Source of the DNA: Kitasatospora sp. NBC_01266 | GTDB taxonomy: Bacteria > Actinomycetota > Actinomycetes > Streptomycetales > Streptomycetaceae | DNA length: 64,000 nucleotides | Assembly: GCF_036242395.1 (NCBI RefSeq) | Contig: NZ_CP108458.1 | Coordinates: 6,944,001 to 7,008,000 of the forward strand | Reading direction: 5' to 3' | In this document: piece after piece, positions 51,867-60,876 of the stretch | Layout of the letters: every line of letters starts with the position of its first letter | Position numbering within the stretch: the first letter of the stretch is position 1 | Made by a program: the position numbers and the translations under genes | The notes under the pieces: generated by a model | The model's input: the letters and a program-made list of their open reading frames with translations, nothing else | What the model was told of the DNA's origin: nothing | Database searches by the model: none

Positions 51867-53206
51867 GCCCGCACACCACGACCTCGACGTCGCTGCCGAC
51901 CGCCCTGCCGACCGCCGACGGGCCGACCCCCGACGGCCCCGCCGCCGACCCGGTGTCAGCCGACCCGGTCTCAGGCACCGGACCGGGTGTCGAGGACGAG
52001 GCGCTGCCCACCCTCCCGGACACCCTCGTCGCGCGGGCCCGCACGCTCTCCGGCGCCGTCCGCCGCCGCTGCGCGGACCTGGCCCGGATCGAGTCGCCGA
52101 GCGGTGACGCCGAGCGGCTCGACGCGCTGGCCGAGGAACTGTCGGCCGGCTACCGCGCCACCGGCGCCGAGGTGCGCCGGGAGCGGGGCGCGGCCGGCGA
52201 CCATCTGCTGCTGAACTGGCGCGGCCAGCACGAGGACCTGCCGCACCTGCTCTTCGTCGGCCATCACGACACCGTCTGGCCCGCCGGCATCCTGGCGGAC
52301 TGGCCGGTGACCGAGCACGACGGTGTGCTCAGCGGCCCTGGCGTGCTCGACATGAAGGGCGGCCTGGCCCTCCTCGAAGGCGCCTTCGCCCTCCTCGCCG
52401 ACCTCGGCCTGCGCCCGTACCACTCGGTGCGCGTGGTGGTGACCTCGGACGAGGAGGTCGGCAGCCCGGACGGCCGCCGCGTGGTGGAGCGCCAGCTCCC
52501 CGGCGCCGCCGCCGTCCTGGGCCTGGAACCGCCGCACGAGGACGGCCGGTTGAAGACCGCCCGCCGAGGGGTCAGCCGGGTCAGGCTCACCGTCACCGGC
52601 CACGAGGCGCACGCCGGCAGCCACCCCGAGGACGGCACCTCGGCGGTGGACGAACTGGTCGACCAGCTGGTCGCGGTCCGCGACCAGCTGGGGCACCAGC
52701 CAGGCACCGAGCTGAACACCGGCCGGATCCGCGGCGGCACCCGGGCGAACGTGGTGGCCGGGCAGGCCGAGGCCGAACTGGGCCTGCGGTTCGCCACCCC
52801 GGAGGCGCAGCGCAGCACGCTGGACAGCCTGGCGCACCTGACCGCGCTGCGTCCGGGCGCGCTGATCACCACCGAGGTGCTCTCCAGCCGGCCGGCCTGG
52901 CCCGAGCGCTCCGGCGGCAACGCGCTGCTGCACCACGTGCGCTCGCTGGCCGCCGCGCTCGGCCAGCAGCTGGACGGCGCCCCGGCCGGCGGGGCGGGGG
53001 ACACCAACCTGGCGGGCGCCCGCGGGCTGCCCACGCTGGACGGGCTGGGCGCGGTCGGCGCCGGTCCGCACGCGCGTGACGAGCACATCGAGCTGGACCA
53101 GCTGGCGCCGCGGATCGCGCTGCTGGCCGGGCTGCTCGCGGTGCCGCTGCCCCGGCTGCGCCCGCGCAGCGGCGCGGCACCGGAGGCGGTGCGACGGCGT
53201 TCCTGA
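51863..53206 (+). CDS. M20 family zinc metallopeptidase (glutamate carboxypeptidase-like)
   Basis: A 447-residue peptidase: metal-binding LLFVGHHDTVWPAG (His and Asp), LDMKGGLALL, SDEEVGSPDG with the base Glu, and a dimerisation domain (VSRVRLTVTGHEAHAGSHPEDG). The N-terminus has a Thr/Pro/Asp-rich leader of ~45 residues. It hydrolyses C-terminal amino acids, often glutamate. GTG 51863 is fixed by overlap with the upstream gene. A 27-bp repeat offset by 32 bp (53199-53225/53231-53257) overlaps its stop codon. Confidence 0.88.
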   Translation: MSPHTTTSTSLPTALPTADGPTPDGPAADPVSADPVSGTGPGVEDEALPTLPDTLVARARTLSGAVRRRCADLARIESPSGDAERLDALAEELSAGYRATGAEVRRERGAAGDHLLLNWRGQHEDLPHLLFVGHHDTVWPAGILADWPVTEHDGVLSGPGVLDMKGGLALLEGAFALLADLGLRPYHSVRVVVTSDEEVGSPDGRRVVERQLPGAAAVLGLEPPHEDGRLKTARRGVSRVRLTVTGHEAHAGSHPEDGTSAVDELVDQLVAVRDQLGHQPGTELNTGRIRGGTRANVVAGQAEAELGLRFATPEAQRSTLDSLAHLTALRPGALITTEVLSSRPAWPERSGGNALLHHVRSLAAALGQQLDGAPAGGAGDTNLAGARGLPTLDGLGAVGAGPHARDEHIELDQLAPRIALLAGLLAVPLPRLRPRSGAAPEAVRRRS

Positions 53207-53326
53207 GCGAGCGCGTTCCCGAGTGGGCGCGTTCCTGAGCGAGCGCGTTCCCGAGTGAGCGCAGTGCCGAGGGCGAGCCGCACGGTCGGCTCGCCCTCGG
53301 CGTTGCGGCTGTTCAGCGGGGGGTCC

Positions 53327-53377
53327 TTGTCATCCGTGCGCCGATGGCTACACAATGGAACCGACCGAACGGTCAGT
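53327..53377 (+). promoter_or_regulatory. paa operon promoter with PaaR-like operator
   Basis: -35 TTGTCA (53327-53332), 18-bp spacer, -10 CACAAT (53351-53356). The dyad ACCGACC-GAAC-GGTCAGT (53360-53377) covers the start site and matches the actinobacterial TetR-type PaaR box (ACCGACCNNNNGGTCGGT) but for one base. This fits repression relieved by phenylacetyl-CoA. The repressor gene is not in this window. Confidence 0.7.
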
Positions 53378-53391
53378 CGGGAGGAATCGTC

Positions 53392-54363
53392 ATGGTGGCA
53401 GTGCAAGCGGCCGGCGCCGCCGAGCCCGGAGTGCCCGCCGAGCCGGCCGAGCGCTTCGAGGCGGTGATCGCCGCCGAGCAGCGGATCGAGCCGCGCGACT
53501 GGATGCCGGACGCGTACCGGGCCACCCTGATCCGTCAGATCGCCCAGCACGCGCACTCCGAGATCATCGGCATGCAGCCCGAGGGCAACTGGCTGACCAG
53601 GGCCCCCTCGCTGCGCCGCAAGGCGATCCTGCTCGCCAAGGCCCAGGACGAGGCCGGCCACGGCCTCTACCTCTACGCGGCGGCCGAGACCCTCGGGGTG
53701 GACCGCGCGGAGCTGACCGAGAAGCTGATCAGCGGCCGGCAGAAGTACTCCTCGATCTTCAACTACCCGACGCTGAACTTCGCCGACGTCGGCGTGATCG
53801 GCTGGCTGGTGGACGGTGCGGCGATCTGCAACCAGGTCCCGCTCTGCCGCTGCAGCTACGGCCCGTACGCGCGGGCCATGGTGCGGGTCTGCAAGGAGGA
53901 GTCCTTCCACCAGCGGCAGGGCTACGAGCTGCTGATGACCCTGATGCGCGGCACCGAGGGCCAGCAGCGGATGGTCCGGGACGCGGTGGACCGCTGGTGG
54001 TGGCCGTCCCTGATGATGTTCGGCCCGCCGGACGGCGACTCGCCGAACACCGCGCAGTCGATGGCCTGGCGGATCAAGCGGCACACCAACGACGAGCTGC
54101 GACAGCGATTTGTCGACATGACGGTGCCCCAGGCGCAGCACCTCGGCGTCACCCTGCCCGACCCCGAGCTGCGCTGGAACGAGGAGCGCGGCAGCTGGGA
54201 CTTCGGCGAGCCGGACTGGTCCGAGCTGATGCGGGTGATCAAGGGCCAGGGGCCGTGCAACACCCAGCGGATCGACCGCCGCCGGGCCGCCCACGAGGAG
54301 GGCGGCTGGGTCCGCGAGGCGGCCGTGGCCTATGCGAAGAAGCGTGAGGAGTCCGATGTCTGA
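53392..54363 (+). CDS. paaA: 1,2-phenylacetyl-CoA epoxidase subunit PaaA
   Basis: A 323-residue catalytic diiron subunit. It epoxidises the ring of phenylacetyl-CoA with O2. Iron ligands are in ILLAKAQDEAGHGLYLY and VCKEESFHQRQGYELL (E-x-x-H pairs); also IGMQPEGNWLTRAPSLRRKA and WNEERGSWDFGEPDW. ATG 53392 is preceded by GGGAGGA; the frame is open to 53344. First of paaABCDE. Confidence 0.95.
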   Translation: MVAVQAAGAAEPGVPAEPAERFEAVIAAEQRIEPRDWMPDAYRATLIRQIAQHAHSEIIGMQPEGNWLTRAPSLRRKAILLAKAQDEAGHGLYLYAAAETLGVDRAELTEKLISGRQKYSSIFNYPTLNFADVGVIGWLVDGAAICNQVPLCRCSYGPYARAMVRVCKEESFHQRQGYELLMTLMRGTEGQQRMVRDAVDRWWWPSLMMFGPPDGDSPNTAQSMAWRIKRHTNDELRQRFVDMTVPQAQHLGVTLPDPELRWNEERGSWDFGEPDWSELMRVIKGQGPCNTQRIDRRRAAHEEGGWVREAAVAYAKKREESDV

Positions 54364-54643
54364 CCAGTCCTGGCCGCTCTACGAGGTCTTCGTCCGGCCG
54401 CGGCGTGGCCTGAACCACGTCCACGTCGGTTCGCTGCACGCCCCCGACGACCGGATGGCGCTGCTCGCCGCCCGTGACCTCTACACCCGCCGCAACGAGG
54501 GGGTCAGCCTCTGGGTGGTCCGCTCCTCGGCGATCACCGCCTCCGCGCCCGACGAGCGCGACCCGTTCTTCGCGCCCAGCGGCGACAAGGTCTACCGCCA
54601 CCCCACCTTCTACGACATCCCCGAGGATGTCCCGCACATCTGA
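54356..54643 (+). CDS. paaB: Phenylacetyl-CoA epoxidase subunit PaaB
   Basis: A 95-residue PaaB (PF06243) with WPLYEVFVRPRRGLNHVHVGSLHAPD and YTRRNEGVSLWVV. It bridges the PaaA-PaaC complex. ATG 54356 overlaps the paaA stop. Confidence 0.94.
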   Translation: MSDQSWPLYEVFVRPRRGLNHVHVGSLHAPDDRMALLAARDLYTRRNEGVSLWVVRSSAITASAPDERDPFFAPSGDKVYRHPTFYDIPEDVPHI

Positions 54644-54656
54644 TCCGGGGGACCCG

Positions 54657-55535
54657 ATGACCACCGATGACCACGTCTACCTGACGCTCGCCGAGGGCGA
54701 TCACGAGGCCGAGGCCCGCTGGGCCTACGGCACCGGCTTCGCCGACCCGCTGCTCGGCGTCGACACCACCGTGCCGCCGGACGTCGACGGAGCCGACCTC
54801 TCGCTCTACTGCCAGCTGCTCGGCGACGACGCGCTGATCCTCGCCCAGCGGCTGATCGAGTGGTGCACCAGGGCACCCGAGCTGGAGGAGGAGGTGGCGC
54901 TGGCCAACCTCGGCCTCGACCTGCTCGGCCAGGCCCGCCTGCTGCTCACCCGGGCCGGGCAGGCGGACGGCAGCGGGCGCACCGAGGACGACTTCGCGTA
55001 CTGGCGCGCCGAGCACGAGTTCCGCAACGTGCGCCTGGTCGAGCTGGCGAACGGCGACTTCGCGTTCTCGATCGCCCGGCTGCTGCTCTTCGCCACCGCC
55101 CGCCGCGCGCTCTACCAGCGGCTGGCCGGCGGTCCGGACCCGGTGCTCGCGGCGGTCGCCGCGCGTGGCGTCAAGGAGCTGGCCTACCACCAGGAGTACG
55201 CCAGCGCCTGGACGCTGCGGCTGGGCGACGGCACCGCGTACTCGGCGCAGCGGATGCAGGCCGGCCTCGACGCGGCCTGGCCGCTGCTCGACGAGCTGTT
55301 CACCGCGCACGAGGTGGAGCTGCGGCTCGGGCTCGACCCCGCCGAGCTGCGCGAGCCGGTGCTGGCCGAGCTGGCCGCCGTGATCGCCGAGGCCACCCTG
55401 GCGGTGCCCACCGTCGGGCCGCTGGCCCGGATCGGCGGCCGGGCCGGGCGCGACGGCGTGCACACCGAGGCGCTCGGGCCGCTGCTGGCCGAGCTGCAGA
55501 GCGTGGCCCGGGAGCACCCGGGGGCGACATGGTGA
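54657..55535 (+). CDS. paaC: Phenylacetyl-CoA epoxidase subunit PaaC
   Basis: A 292-residue non-catalytic diiron-fold subunit: LSLYCQLLGDDALILAQRLIEWC, LANLGLDLLGQARLLLTRAG, ELAYHQEYASAWTLRLGDGT. It stabilises PaaA. ATG 54657 with GGGGGA upstream. Confidence 0.94.
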   Translation: MTTDDHVYLTLAEGDHEAEARWAYGTGFADPLLGVDTTVPPDVDGADLSLYCQLLGDDALILAQRLIEWCTRAPELEEEVALANLGLDLLGQARLLLTRAGQADGSGRTEDDFAYWRAEHEFRNVRLVELANGDFAFSIARLLLFATARRALYQRLAGGPDPVLAAVAARGVKELAYHQEYASAWTLRLGDGTAYSAQRMQAGLDAAWPLLDELFTAHEVELRLGLDPAELREPVLAELAAVIAEATLAVPTVGPLARIGGRAGRDGVHTEALGPLLAELQSVAREHPGATW

Positions 55536-56023
55536 GCACCCTGGCCGACCGGGACGCCGCCCGGATCGCGGGCGCCGTGCCCGACCCCGAACTGCCCATG
55601 CTCACGCTGGCCGACCTCGGCGTGCTGGCCGGGGTCGAGCAGGACGGCGACGCGGTGACCGCCTGGCTCACCCCGACCTACTCCGGCTGCCCGGCGGTCG
55701 CCGAGATGGCCGCCGACGTGGAACTGCGGCTGCGCGCGGCCGGCTTCACCGAGGTCCGGGTGCGGCTGCGGCTCGACCCGCCGTGGAGCACCGACCTGAT
55801 CACGGCGGCCGGCCGGGCCAAGCTCGCCGCCGCCGGGATCGCACCGCCGTCGCCGTCCTCGGCCGGGGTGCTGCAACTGGGGCGGACCCGGCTGGCCGTC
55901 GACTGCCCGCAGTGCGGCTCGGCCGACACCGAGGAGCTGTCCCGGTTCGGCTCCACCGCCTGCAAGGCGCTCTGGCGCTGCCGGGCCTGCCGCGAGCCGT
56001 TCGAACGCATGAAGGAGATCTGA
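55529..56023 (+). CDS. paaD: Phenylacetate degradation protein PaaD (Fe-S assembly-like)
   Basis: A 164-residue protein: N-terminal DUF59/MIP18-type domain (VPDPELPMLTLADLGVL, TPTYSGCPAVAEM) and a C-terminal zinc-ribbon (DCPQCGS ... WRCRACREPF). It is needed for maturation of the Fe-S or iron sites of the epoxidase. Overlaps paaC by 7 nt and paaE by one base. Confidence 0.93.
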   Translation: MVSTLADRDAARIAGAVPDPELPMLTLADLGVLAGVEQDGDAVTAWLTPTYSGCPAVAEMAADVELRLRAAGFTEVRVRLRLDPPWSTDLITAAGRAKLAAAGIAPPSPSSAGVLQLGRTRLAVDCPQCGSADTEELSRFGSTACKALWRCRACREPFERMKEI

Positions 56024-57096
56024 TGGCGACCCGCCGTGCGCAGTTCCACCCCCTGCGGATCGCCGCCCTGGACCGGCTCTGCGACGACGCGGTGGCCGTC
56101 ACCTTCGAGGTGCCGGGCGAGTTGACGCAGGACTTCACCTTCCGGGCCGGCCAGACCCTGACGCTGCGTCAACTGGTGGACGGCGCCGACGAACGGCGCT
56201 CGTACTCGATCTGCACCCCGGTCGGCGGCGCGCTGCGGATCGCGGTGCGCGAGGTGCCCGGCGGGCTCTTCTCGGAGCAACTGGTGCGCCGCGCGGCCGT
56301 CGGGGACGCCGTGGAGGTGCTGCCGCCCAGCGGCGCGTTCACCGCCGACCTGAGCGTGCCGGCCCGCCACGTGCTGATCGCCGCCGGCTCCGGCATCACC
56401 CCGATGCTCTCGATCGCCGGCACCGTGCTGGCCGCGCACCCCTCGTCGCGCGTCACACTGCTGTACGGCAACCGGCGCAGCGACACCGTGATGTTCGCCG
56501 ACGAGCTGGCCGACCTCAAGGACCGCTACCTGGACCGCTTCGAGCTGCTCCACGTCCTGTCCCGCGAGGCCCGCGACGCCGAACTGCTCAGCGGCCGGCT
56601 GGACACCGACCGGGTCAGGACCCTGCTGGCCGCGCTGGTGGACGTACGGGCCGTCGGCCACTGGTGGCTCTGCGGCCCGTACGGGATGGTGACCGAGGTC
56701 CGCGAACTGCTGACCGGCCCGCTCGGCGTCGCACCGCAGACGGTGCACCAGGAACTCTTCCACGCCGAGGACGAGCCGATCGCCGCGCGGGCCGCGGACG
56801 ACGAGCCGCCCGCCGAGGGATCCAGCGAGGTCACCGTAGTCCTCGACGGCCGCCGCAGCACCCTGCGCCTGCCGCGCGACCGCAGCGTCCTCGACGGTGC
56901 CCAGCACTCCCGCCCCGACCTCCCGTTCGCCTGCAAGGGCGGCGTCTGCGGCACCTGCCGGGCCCAGGTCACCGAGGGCGAGGTGGAGATGCGCCGCAAC
57001 TTCGCCCTGGAGGAGAAGGAGTTGGCGGCGGGCTACGTACTCACCTGCCAGGCCCGGCCGGTGACGGACAAGGTGACCGTGGACTACGACGCCTGA
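56023..57096 (+). CDS. paaE: Phenylacetyl-CoA epoxidase reductase subunit PaaE
   Basis: A 357-residue reductase: FAD-binding FR domain (RRSYSICTPVGG), NAD-binding region (IAAGSGITPMLSI; WLCGPYGMV) and a C-terminal 2Fe-2S ferredoxin with CKGGVCGTCRAQV and LTCQAR. It passes electrons from NADPH to PaaA. Start ATG in TGATG overlap with paaD. Confidence 0.95.
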   Translation: MATRRAQFHPLRIAALDRLCDDAVAVTFEVPGELTQDFTFRAGQTLTLRQLVDGADERRSYSICTPVGGALRIAVREVPGGLFSEQLVRRAAVGDAVEVLPPSGAFTADLSVPARHVLIAAGSGITPMLSIAGTVLAAHPSSRVTLLYGNRRSDTVMFADELADLKDRYLDRFELLHVLSREARDAELLSGRLDTDRVRTLLAALVDVRAVGHWWLCGPYGMVTEVRELLTGPLGVAPQTVHQELFHAEDEPIAARAADDEPPAEGSSEVTVVLDGRRSTLRLPRDRSVLDGAQHSRPDLPFACKGGVCGTCRAQVTEGEVEMRRNFALEEKELAAGYVLTCQARPVTDKVTVDYDA

Positions 57097-57127
57097 TCCC
57101 CGCCCGCCGGACCAGGACGCCCGGACC

Positions 57128-57167
57128 AGGACGCCGCCGGCCCGCGGGGCCCGCTCGGCGGCGTCCT
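57128..57167. terminator. paa operon terminator hairpin
   Basis: Arms aggacgccgcc / ggcggcgtcct with an 18-nt loop, between paaE and the convergent lectin gene. Confidence 0.75.
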
Positions 57168-57180
57168 CGATGGCGGCCTG

Positions 57181-57753
57181 TCAGGTGGCGGACTGCCAGA
57201 TGGGGGCCGAGCCGACGGCCCACAGCTGGTTGATGCCGCCGTTCTGGTCCCACTGGTCGGCCTGGGTGCCCCAGTCGGTGCTCCAGGCGGGGATCTCCAG
57301 GCACTTGGCGCTGTGCACGTTGTAGGCGAACCAGACCGTGTCCTCGAGCACGGAGGACTGCTCCGGGAAGTTGGCGTTGCCAGGCTCCCACTTCTGGTTG
57401 TCGCCGCCGGTGCACTGCCACTGGCGGGCGGCGGCGCCGTCGCTGGTGCTCCAGTCGGCGATCTCCAGGCAGAGGCCGCTGTGCAGGTTCACGAACTGGC
57501 CGTCCTTGAAGATCCACTTCTGGTTGTCGCCGCCGGTGCACTGCCACTGGCGGGCGGCGGCGCCGTTGCTGGTGCTCCAGTCGGCAATCTCCAGGCAGAG
57601 CTTGCTGTTGACGTTCCTGATCGTGTCACCGGTGTGCGGGTCCGTCACGTCCGCGGAGGCGTTCGCGGCGGGCATCATGACCGTGACGGTGGCGGCCGCC
57701 ACCAGAACCCCCAGCGTCTGCTTGAGCCTGGTGCTGCCGTGGTGCTTCGACAT
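57181..57753 (-). CDS. Exported ricin-type beta-trefoil lectin
   Basis: A 190-residue exported protein (signal peptide 1-33). Three QxW repeats follow: ARQWQCTGGDNQKWIF, ARQWQCTGGDNQKWEP and DQWDQNGGINQLWAV. The first two repeats are nearly identical in DNA (see 57389-57600). It probably binds galactose-type sugars. ATG 57753 with GGGGGAAC upstream. Confidence 0.88.
   Translation of the reverse strand: MSKHHGSTRLKQTLGVLVAAATVTVMMPAANASADVTDPHTGDTIRNVNSKLCLEIADWSTSNGAAARQWQCTGGDNQKWIFKDGQFVNLHSGLCLEIADWSTSDGAAARQWQCTGGDNQKWEPGNANFPEQSSVLEDTVWFAYNVHSAKCLEIPAWSTDWGTQADQWDQNGGINQLWAVGSAPIWQSAT
57389..57600. repeat. Near-identical 86-bp direct repeat inside the lectin gene
   Basis: 57389-57474 and 57515-57600 differ at two positions in 86. 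The offset of 126 bp keeps the reading frame (42 residues, one trefoil repeat), indicating recent internal duplication or gene conversion. Confidence 0.85.
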
Positions 57754-57775
57754 CGTTCCCCCTGTGGATGGTGGG

Positions 57776-58942
57776 TCAGGTCGCCCTGACTCGGAGGTCA
57801 TCAGCGTACTGGTGATCGAACAGGGGTCGATTCATCAGGGCGGCCCGGTCGATGACGGGGGAGGTGGGCGTGTGCGCGGGCTGAACGACGGGTGCGCCGA
57901 GCAGCCGCACGATCCCGTCGACCGCCGCCCGCCCCGCCCGGTTCGCGCCGATGGTGCTCGCGGACGGCCCGTAGCCGACCAGGTGCACGCGTGGGTCGGC
58001 CACCGCCCGGGTGCCGTCCAGGCGGATGCCGCCGCCGGGTTCGCGCAGGCCGAGGGGTGACAGGTGGCTGACCTCGGGGCGAAACCCGGTGGCCCAGATG
58101 ATCGCGTCGACCTCGATCTCCTGGGCGCCCCAGGCGATGCCGCGCTCCGTCAGCCGGTCGAACACCGGGTGCCGGTGCAGCACGCCCAACTCGCGCGCCC
58201 GGTGCAGCGCCACCGAGGGGCCGAGGCCCGTCACGCTCACCACGCTGCGCACCGGCAGTCCCTGGCGCACCCTGTCCTCCACCAGGGCGACCGCCGCGCG
58301 TCCCGCCTGCGGGGTGAAGGGGCCTTCGCGGAAAGCCGGTTCGCGCCGGGTGACCCACACCGTCTCGGCCACCTCCCCGAGTTCGGCGAGCAGTTGGATC
58401 GCCGAGGCCCCGCCGCCGACCACGGCCACCGTCTGTCCCGCGAACGAAGCCGGGCCCCGGTAGTCGGCGTAGTGCAGCTGCCGGCCGGCGAAGTGGCCCG
58501 GGTAGTGGGGGAGGAAGGGCCTGGTCCAGGTGCCGGTGGCGTTGATCAGGGCGCGGGCGGACCAGAGGCCGGCGGTGGACTCCACCAGCAGGCGGCCTCC
58601 CGTGCCGCGCACCGCGCTCACCTTGGCGGGGCGCACCACCGGCAGCGTGTGGCGGGCCTCGTAGGCGGCGAAGTAGCCGGGCACCACCTCGCGCGCGGGG
58701 GCGGTGGGGTCCGGCGGCGGCAGCTCGAAGTCGGGCAGGTCGTGAAAGCCGTGCACGGTGGCCATTTGCAGCGAGGGGGAGCGGTGCGCCCAGGCTCCGC
58801 CGGGTGCCTGGTCGGCGTCCAGCACCACGAAGCCGTCGAACGGGGCGAAGCCGCGCCGGCGCAGGTGGTAGGCGGCGGACAGGCCCGCCTGACCCGCGCC
58901 GAGCACGGCTACGTCGACTTCAGTTGCGCCTTCAACAGTCAC
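57776..58942 (-). CDS. Flavin-containing monooxygenase-like protein
   Basis: A 388-residue protein with two dinucleotide folds: VAVLGAGQAGLSAAYHLRRRG (FAD) and VAVVGGGASAIQLLAELG (NADPH), and INATGTWTRP plus IIWATGFRPEV, typical of TrkA/CzcO-type NAD(P)-binding monooxygenases. GTG 58942. It is the last chromosomal gene before the integrated element. Confidence 0.87.
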   Translation of the reverse strand: MTVEGATEVDVAVLGAGQAGLSAAYHLRRRGFAPFDGFVVLDADQAPGGAWAHRSPSLQMATVHGFHDLPDFELPPPDPTAPAREVVPGYFAAYEARHTLPVVRPAKVSAVRGTGGRLLVESTAGLWSARALINATGTWTRPFLPHYPGHFAGRQLHYADYRGPASFAGQTVAVVGGGASAIQLLAELGEVAETVWVTRREPAFREGPFTPQAGRAAVALVEDRVRQGLPVRSVVSVTGLGPSVALHRARELGVLHRHPVFDRLTERGIAWGAQEIEVDAIIWATGFRPEVSHLSPLGLREPGGGIRLDGTRAVADPRVHLVGYGPSASTIGANRAGRAAVDGIVRLLGAPVVQPAHTPTSPVIDRAALMNRPLFDHQYADDLRVRAT

Positions 58943-58979
58943 GTCCGTGAAACATCACGGGCGGGACCGGATGTTCCCG

Positions 58980-59048
58980 TCAGCCCGCCGGACTGATCAC
59001 CACCGCCGTGCCGTACGCGCAGATCTCCGTCCCGAGATCGGCCGCCTC
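58980..59048 (-). pseudogene. C-terminal remnant of a YbjQ/UPF0145-like gene at the integration site
   Basis: The last 23 codons (EAADLGTEICAYGTAVVISP and AG, then TGA) resemble the C-terminal end of UPF0145 (TEICAYGTAVV). No start or upstream domain exists on this side. The frame beyond 59048 reads VPAT and then becomes the element end. The gene body should lie at the other end of the element, beyond the window. Confidence 0.65.
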
Positions 59049-59049
59049 G

Positions 59050-59098
59050 GTTGCTGGAACACCCCTGCATCTCCTCTGACGTGCGGGGTTCCAGCAAC
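59050..59098. repeat. Inverted repeat at the attachment end / integrase promoter
   Basis: Perfect arms gttgctggaac (59050-59060) and gttccagcaac (59088-59098), extended by CCCC/GGGG, with the centre near 59074. It lies between the UPF0145 remnant and the integrase start at 59116. It could be the hybrid att site or an integrase-bound operator. Confidence 0.6.
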
Positions 59099-59115
59099 GC
59101 ACGGAGACTCAGAGC

Positions 59116-60648
59116 ATGGCCGAGGAAATCGACCTGTACCTACGGAAGTCCAAGGTCGTTCGGGAGCGGGAAGCCCGCGACCTGCTGTCCGTGCAGGCGC
59201 AGGAGGACCGGGGCCGCCGCTGGGCGGATGACCACGGGTACACGGTCCGGCGGGTATGGGTGGACAACCTGTCGGCATGGTCGGACATCAAGCGACCGGA
59301 GTTCGACAAGGCCCTGTCGGCGCTGCGAGCGGACGACGTTCCTGCCCTGTGGTGCTACGCCATGGACCGGTGGTCCCGGAAGGGTGCCGGGGACGTGGTG
59401 CCGATCCTGGACGCCGGTAAGCGGCTGATCTTCGACTATGAGCGGCTGGACTCCGCCGAGCCCCGCGACCGGCGGAGGATCATCGACTCTGCTGAGCAGG
59501 CCCGCGAGTATTCCGATCGGCTGAGCTACAACGTCCGGGACACGAAGGCCACGCAGCGTAACGCTGGCAAGTGGTTGGGGCGGGCCCCGTACGGGCTCGA
59601 CGTGGACCCGAAGACGCGAAAGCTCAAGCCGGGGCAGGCTGACCTCTGGGCGACGGTCCTGAGGCTGTTCGAGACCATCGCCGACGGCAAGTCTGGTCGG
59701 GCGACGGCGCGGGAGATGAACGCCGCTGACACATGGGCGAGTCGGCCCGCGCGCGGTGGTCAGTGGTCTGTGTCGTCTATCCACCGGATCATCTACAACC
59801 CCGCCTATCAGGGATGGCAGGTGACGAACCGCAAGGGCGTGCCAGGGCACGCGGTCGAATACCGCGACGCGAACGGGGACAGGGTGTCGGTGGTGGCCGA
59901 GGGTGTTGAGCTGGTCCCGCAGGACCTTGCGGACCGGGCTCGCCGGGCGCTGGCAGGCCACGTGATGCCGATCCGTGGGCAAGGCGCGAAGCAGGGGACC
60001 GCGCGGCATCTGCTCACTGACCTTGCCGAGTGCGGCGGTTGTGGTGGGGCTGCGCCGTCCACCGGCCGCAATCACGTCTGCTCCTGGCATACGCAGGGCA
60101 AGCTGTGCCCGGCCCCGGTGTCAGTCAGCCGCCTGCCGCTGGAGGAGTTCGTCACTCGGATGTGGCTCGCCCGGCTGACCACGGCGGACCCGGAGAACCC
60201 GGATGACCTGGAGTTGCTGGCTGTCGTGGCGCAACGCTGGGCGGCCCACCAGCACCCGGATGAGACGCGGGAGCTGGAGGAGGCCAGAGGCGCACTGAAA
60301 GCCGCTGAGGCGGGCGTACAGCGGCTCGCGGAAGCGCACGCAGCGGGGCTCTACAGCGGCGCGATGGGGAAGCACTTCCCCCGACTGGTTGCCGAGGCCG
60401 AGGCCCGGTTGGTCACAGCGCAGGAGCGGGTTACGGAGCTTTCGGGCGGCGGGCCGCTGGAGATCGGGTTCCTGCTGGAGCACCGGTGGGCGCGGGAGGC
60501 GTGGGAGGCTGCCGACTTGCCGCTTCGGCGGGACCTGCTCCGGCTGGCCATTGACCGTGTGGTGATCACCAAGGGTGTCCGGGGTGTCCGGGGGTTCGAC
60601 GGCCACAAGCGCGTGTCGATCAAGTGGGCCGAACTGGCTGCCGCCTGA
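59116..60648 (+). CDS. Large serine recombinase (phage integrase)
   Basis: A 510-residue integrase: resolvase domain with catalytic Ser12 in LYLRKSKVVRERE and the acidic/Arg region CYAMDRWSRKG, Recombinase domain (~160-270; GRAPYGLDVDP, IIYNPAYQGW) and zinc-ribbon (LAECGGCGGA ... HVCSWHTQGKLCPAP), then a coiled coil (AEAGVQRLAEA...). It catalyses unidirectional integration without host factors. Lower GC and codon use than neighbours point to recent gain. Confidence 0.94.
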   Translation: MAEEIDLYLRKSKVVREREARDLLSVQAQEDRGRRWADDHGYTVRRVWVDNLSAWSDIKRPEFDKALSALRADDVPALWCYAMDRWSRKGAGDVVPILDAGKRLIFDYERLDSAEPRDRRRIIDSAEQAREYSDRLSYNVRDTKATQRNAGKWLGRAPYGLDVDPKTRKLKPGQADLWATVLRLFETIADGKSGRATAREMNAADTWASRPARGGQWSVSSIHRIIYNPAYQGWQVTNRKGVPGHAVEYRDANGDRVSVVAEGVELVPQDLADRARRALAGHVMPIRGQGAKQGTARHLLTDLAECGGCGGAAPSTGRNHVCSWHTQGKLCPAPVSVSRLPLEEFVTRMWLARLTTADPENPDDLELLAVVAQRWAAHQHPDETRELEEARGALKAAEAGVQRLAEAHAAGLYSGAMGKHFPRLVAEAEARLVTAQERVTELSGGGPLEIGFLLEHRWAREAWEAADLPLRRDLLRLAIDRVVITKGVRGVRGFDGHKRVSIKWAELAAA

Positions 60649-60876
60649 GGGGTGCCCGACAGGCCGTCTGCCGACTCCGGCGGGCGGCCCGCTGTCGTTG
60701 TAGGAAACCTCCCAGCCGGCGGCTGGGGTGGCGGCCCGGGATTGAGCGGCTGTGTGCTCCAGGGCTTGTAGGGCTTCCACAGGATGCGCGGTTATCGGCG
60801 GACCTGCTGGAGATGGTGTGGCAGAAGCCGCGAGGGTGGGAGTAGAAGGAGGAGGGCACGCGCGACCCTGACGCTT

